DNA of 64,000 nt from Bolinopsis microptera (Eukaryota > Ctenophora > Tentaculata > Lobata > Bolinopsidae), in NCBI RefSeq assembly GCF_026151205.1, contig NC_087076.1, positions 14,865,675 to 14,929,674 of the forward strand. The letters run 5' to 3'. The notes under the pieces were generated by a model. It was given only the letters and a program-made list of their open reading frames with translations. It ran no database searches and was not told where the DNA came from. Below are positions 63,664 through 64,000 of this stretch, in pieces. Both the position numbers and the translations under genes were made by a program. The first letter of the stretch is position 1. Each line of letters starts with the position of its first letter.

Positions 63664-64000
63664 ACAGACAAAGAGTGTCGAAAGACTGAAGATTTCTTTT
63701 TCTTGTATCACTGGTCAGTGTTCAATGGTCTATCAATGTAATATATTGAAGAACATAACAAATTTTCATACATGCTGAAAGCTCAAAATAGCAATGAAAA
63801 TAAAATAAAATAATAACTGATCGGGATCTATACTGTTGCCACCTTTTTTTCTTCACCAAGGCTGGACCTAGGTGGCTCAAAATAGCATCAAGATGCTCTG
63901 CCTGCCTCTGGGGTATGGCATCCCTACAAGATGCCGGAGTTAACTGTGTGGAGATGATAAAGTAAATGTTAGATAAAGGGGGTGAGTAGATGCTCTAGTG

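Overview
The window is animal nuclear DNA. It is AT-rich, its genes are cut by GT-AG spliceosomal introns, and it carries metazoan-type families: protein kinase D, an R-Ras-like GTPase, a Golgi carbohydrate 6-O-sulfotransferase and an LDLa-bearing rhodopsin-class receptor. The transposable elements (hAT- and mariner-type MITEs, a Mutator-like foldback, Penelope GIY-YIG and non-LTR fragments) also fit an invertebrate. A non-bilaterian or other marine invertebrate is plausible, but the sequence alone does not fix the phylum. There are no bacterial operons, CRISPR arrays or rRNA genes.

Layout. At 1.4-1.7 kb (+) are the last two exons of an R-Ras-like GTPase ending in a CAAX box. From 4.8 to 32.7 kb (-) runs one large protein kinase D gene; I could place about 18 coding exons covering the ubiquitin-like region, C1a, C1b, PH and kinase domains. 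A two-exon carbohydrate sulfotransferase (20.7-22.1 kb, +) sits inside one PKD intron on the opposite strand. PKD introns also hold a mariner-type MITE, two hAT-type MITEs, a tRNA-like palindrome, a 0.5 kb minisatellite, hexamer and heptamer satellites, and a minisatellite that copies a PKD 3' splice site about ten times. At 33.5 kb is a Penelope GIY-YIG fragment.

At 35.0-37.1 kb (-) is a complete six-exon F-actin capping protein beta gene (274 aa). From 37.7 to 41.2 kb there is a repeat belt: a hAT MITE, a broken reverse-transcriptase ORF with a nested MITE, and a CpG-rich cluster of nested inverted repeats. At 41.7-48.7 kb (-) is a complete nine-exon mitochondrial ATP synthase alpha gene (551 aa) with a Mutator-like foldback element in one intron. 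From 49 to 58.5 kb lies a transposon graveyard with nested insertions whose target-site duplications can still be read. At 58.6-62.8 kb (-) is a complete four-exon gene for a 1,068-residue LDLa/Cys-rich seven-transmembrane receptor, with a TATA box just upstream. The last 1.2 kb is non-coding repeat.

The host genes do not form one pathway. PKD, R-Ras, capping protein and the receptor could all belong to membrane and cytoskeletal signalling, but their proximity is probably incidental. Exon joins were checked by reading-frame continuity: ATP synthase alpha, CapZ beta, the sulfotransferase and the receptor all close into exact multiples of three. PKD is continuous except in the C1b-PH linker, where two exon edges remain open.
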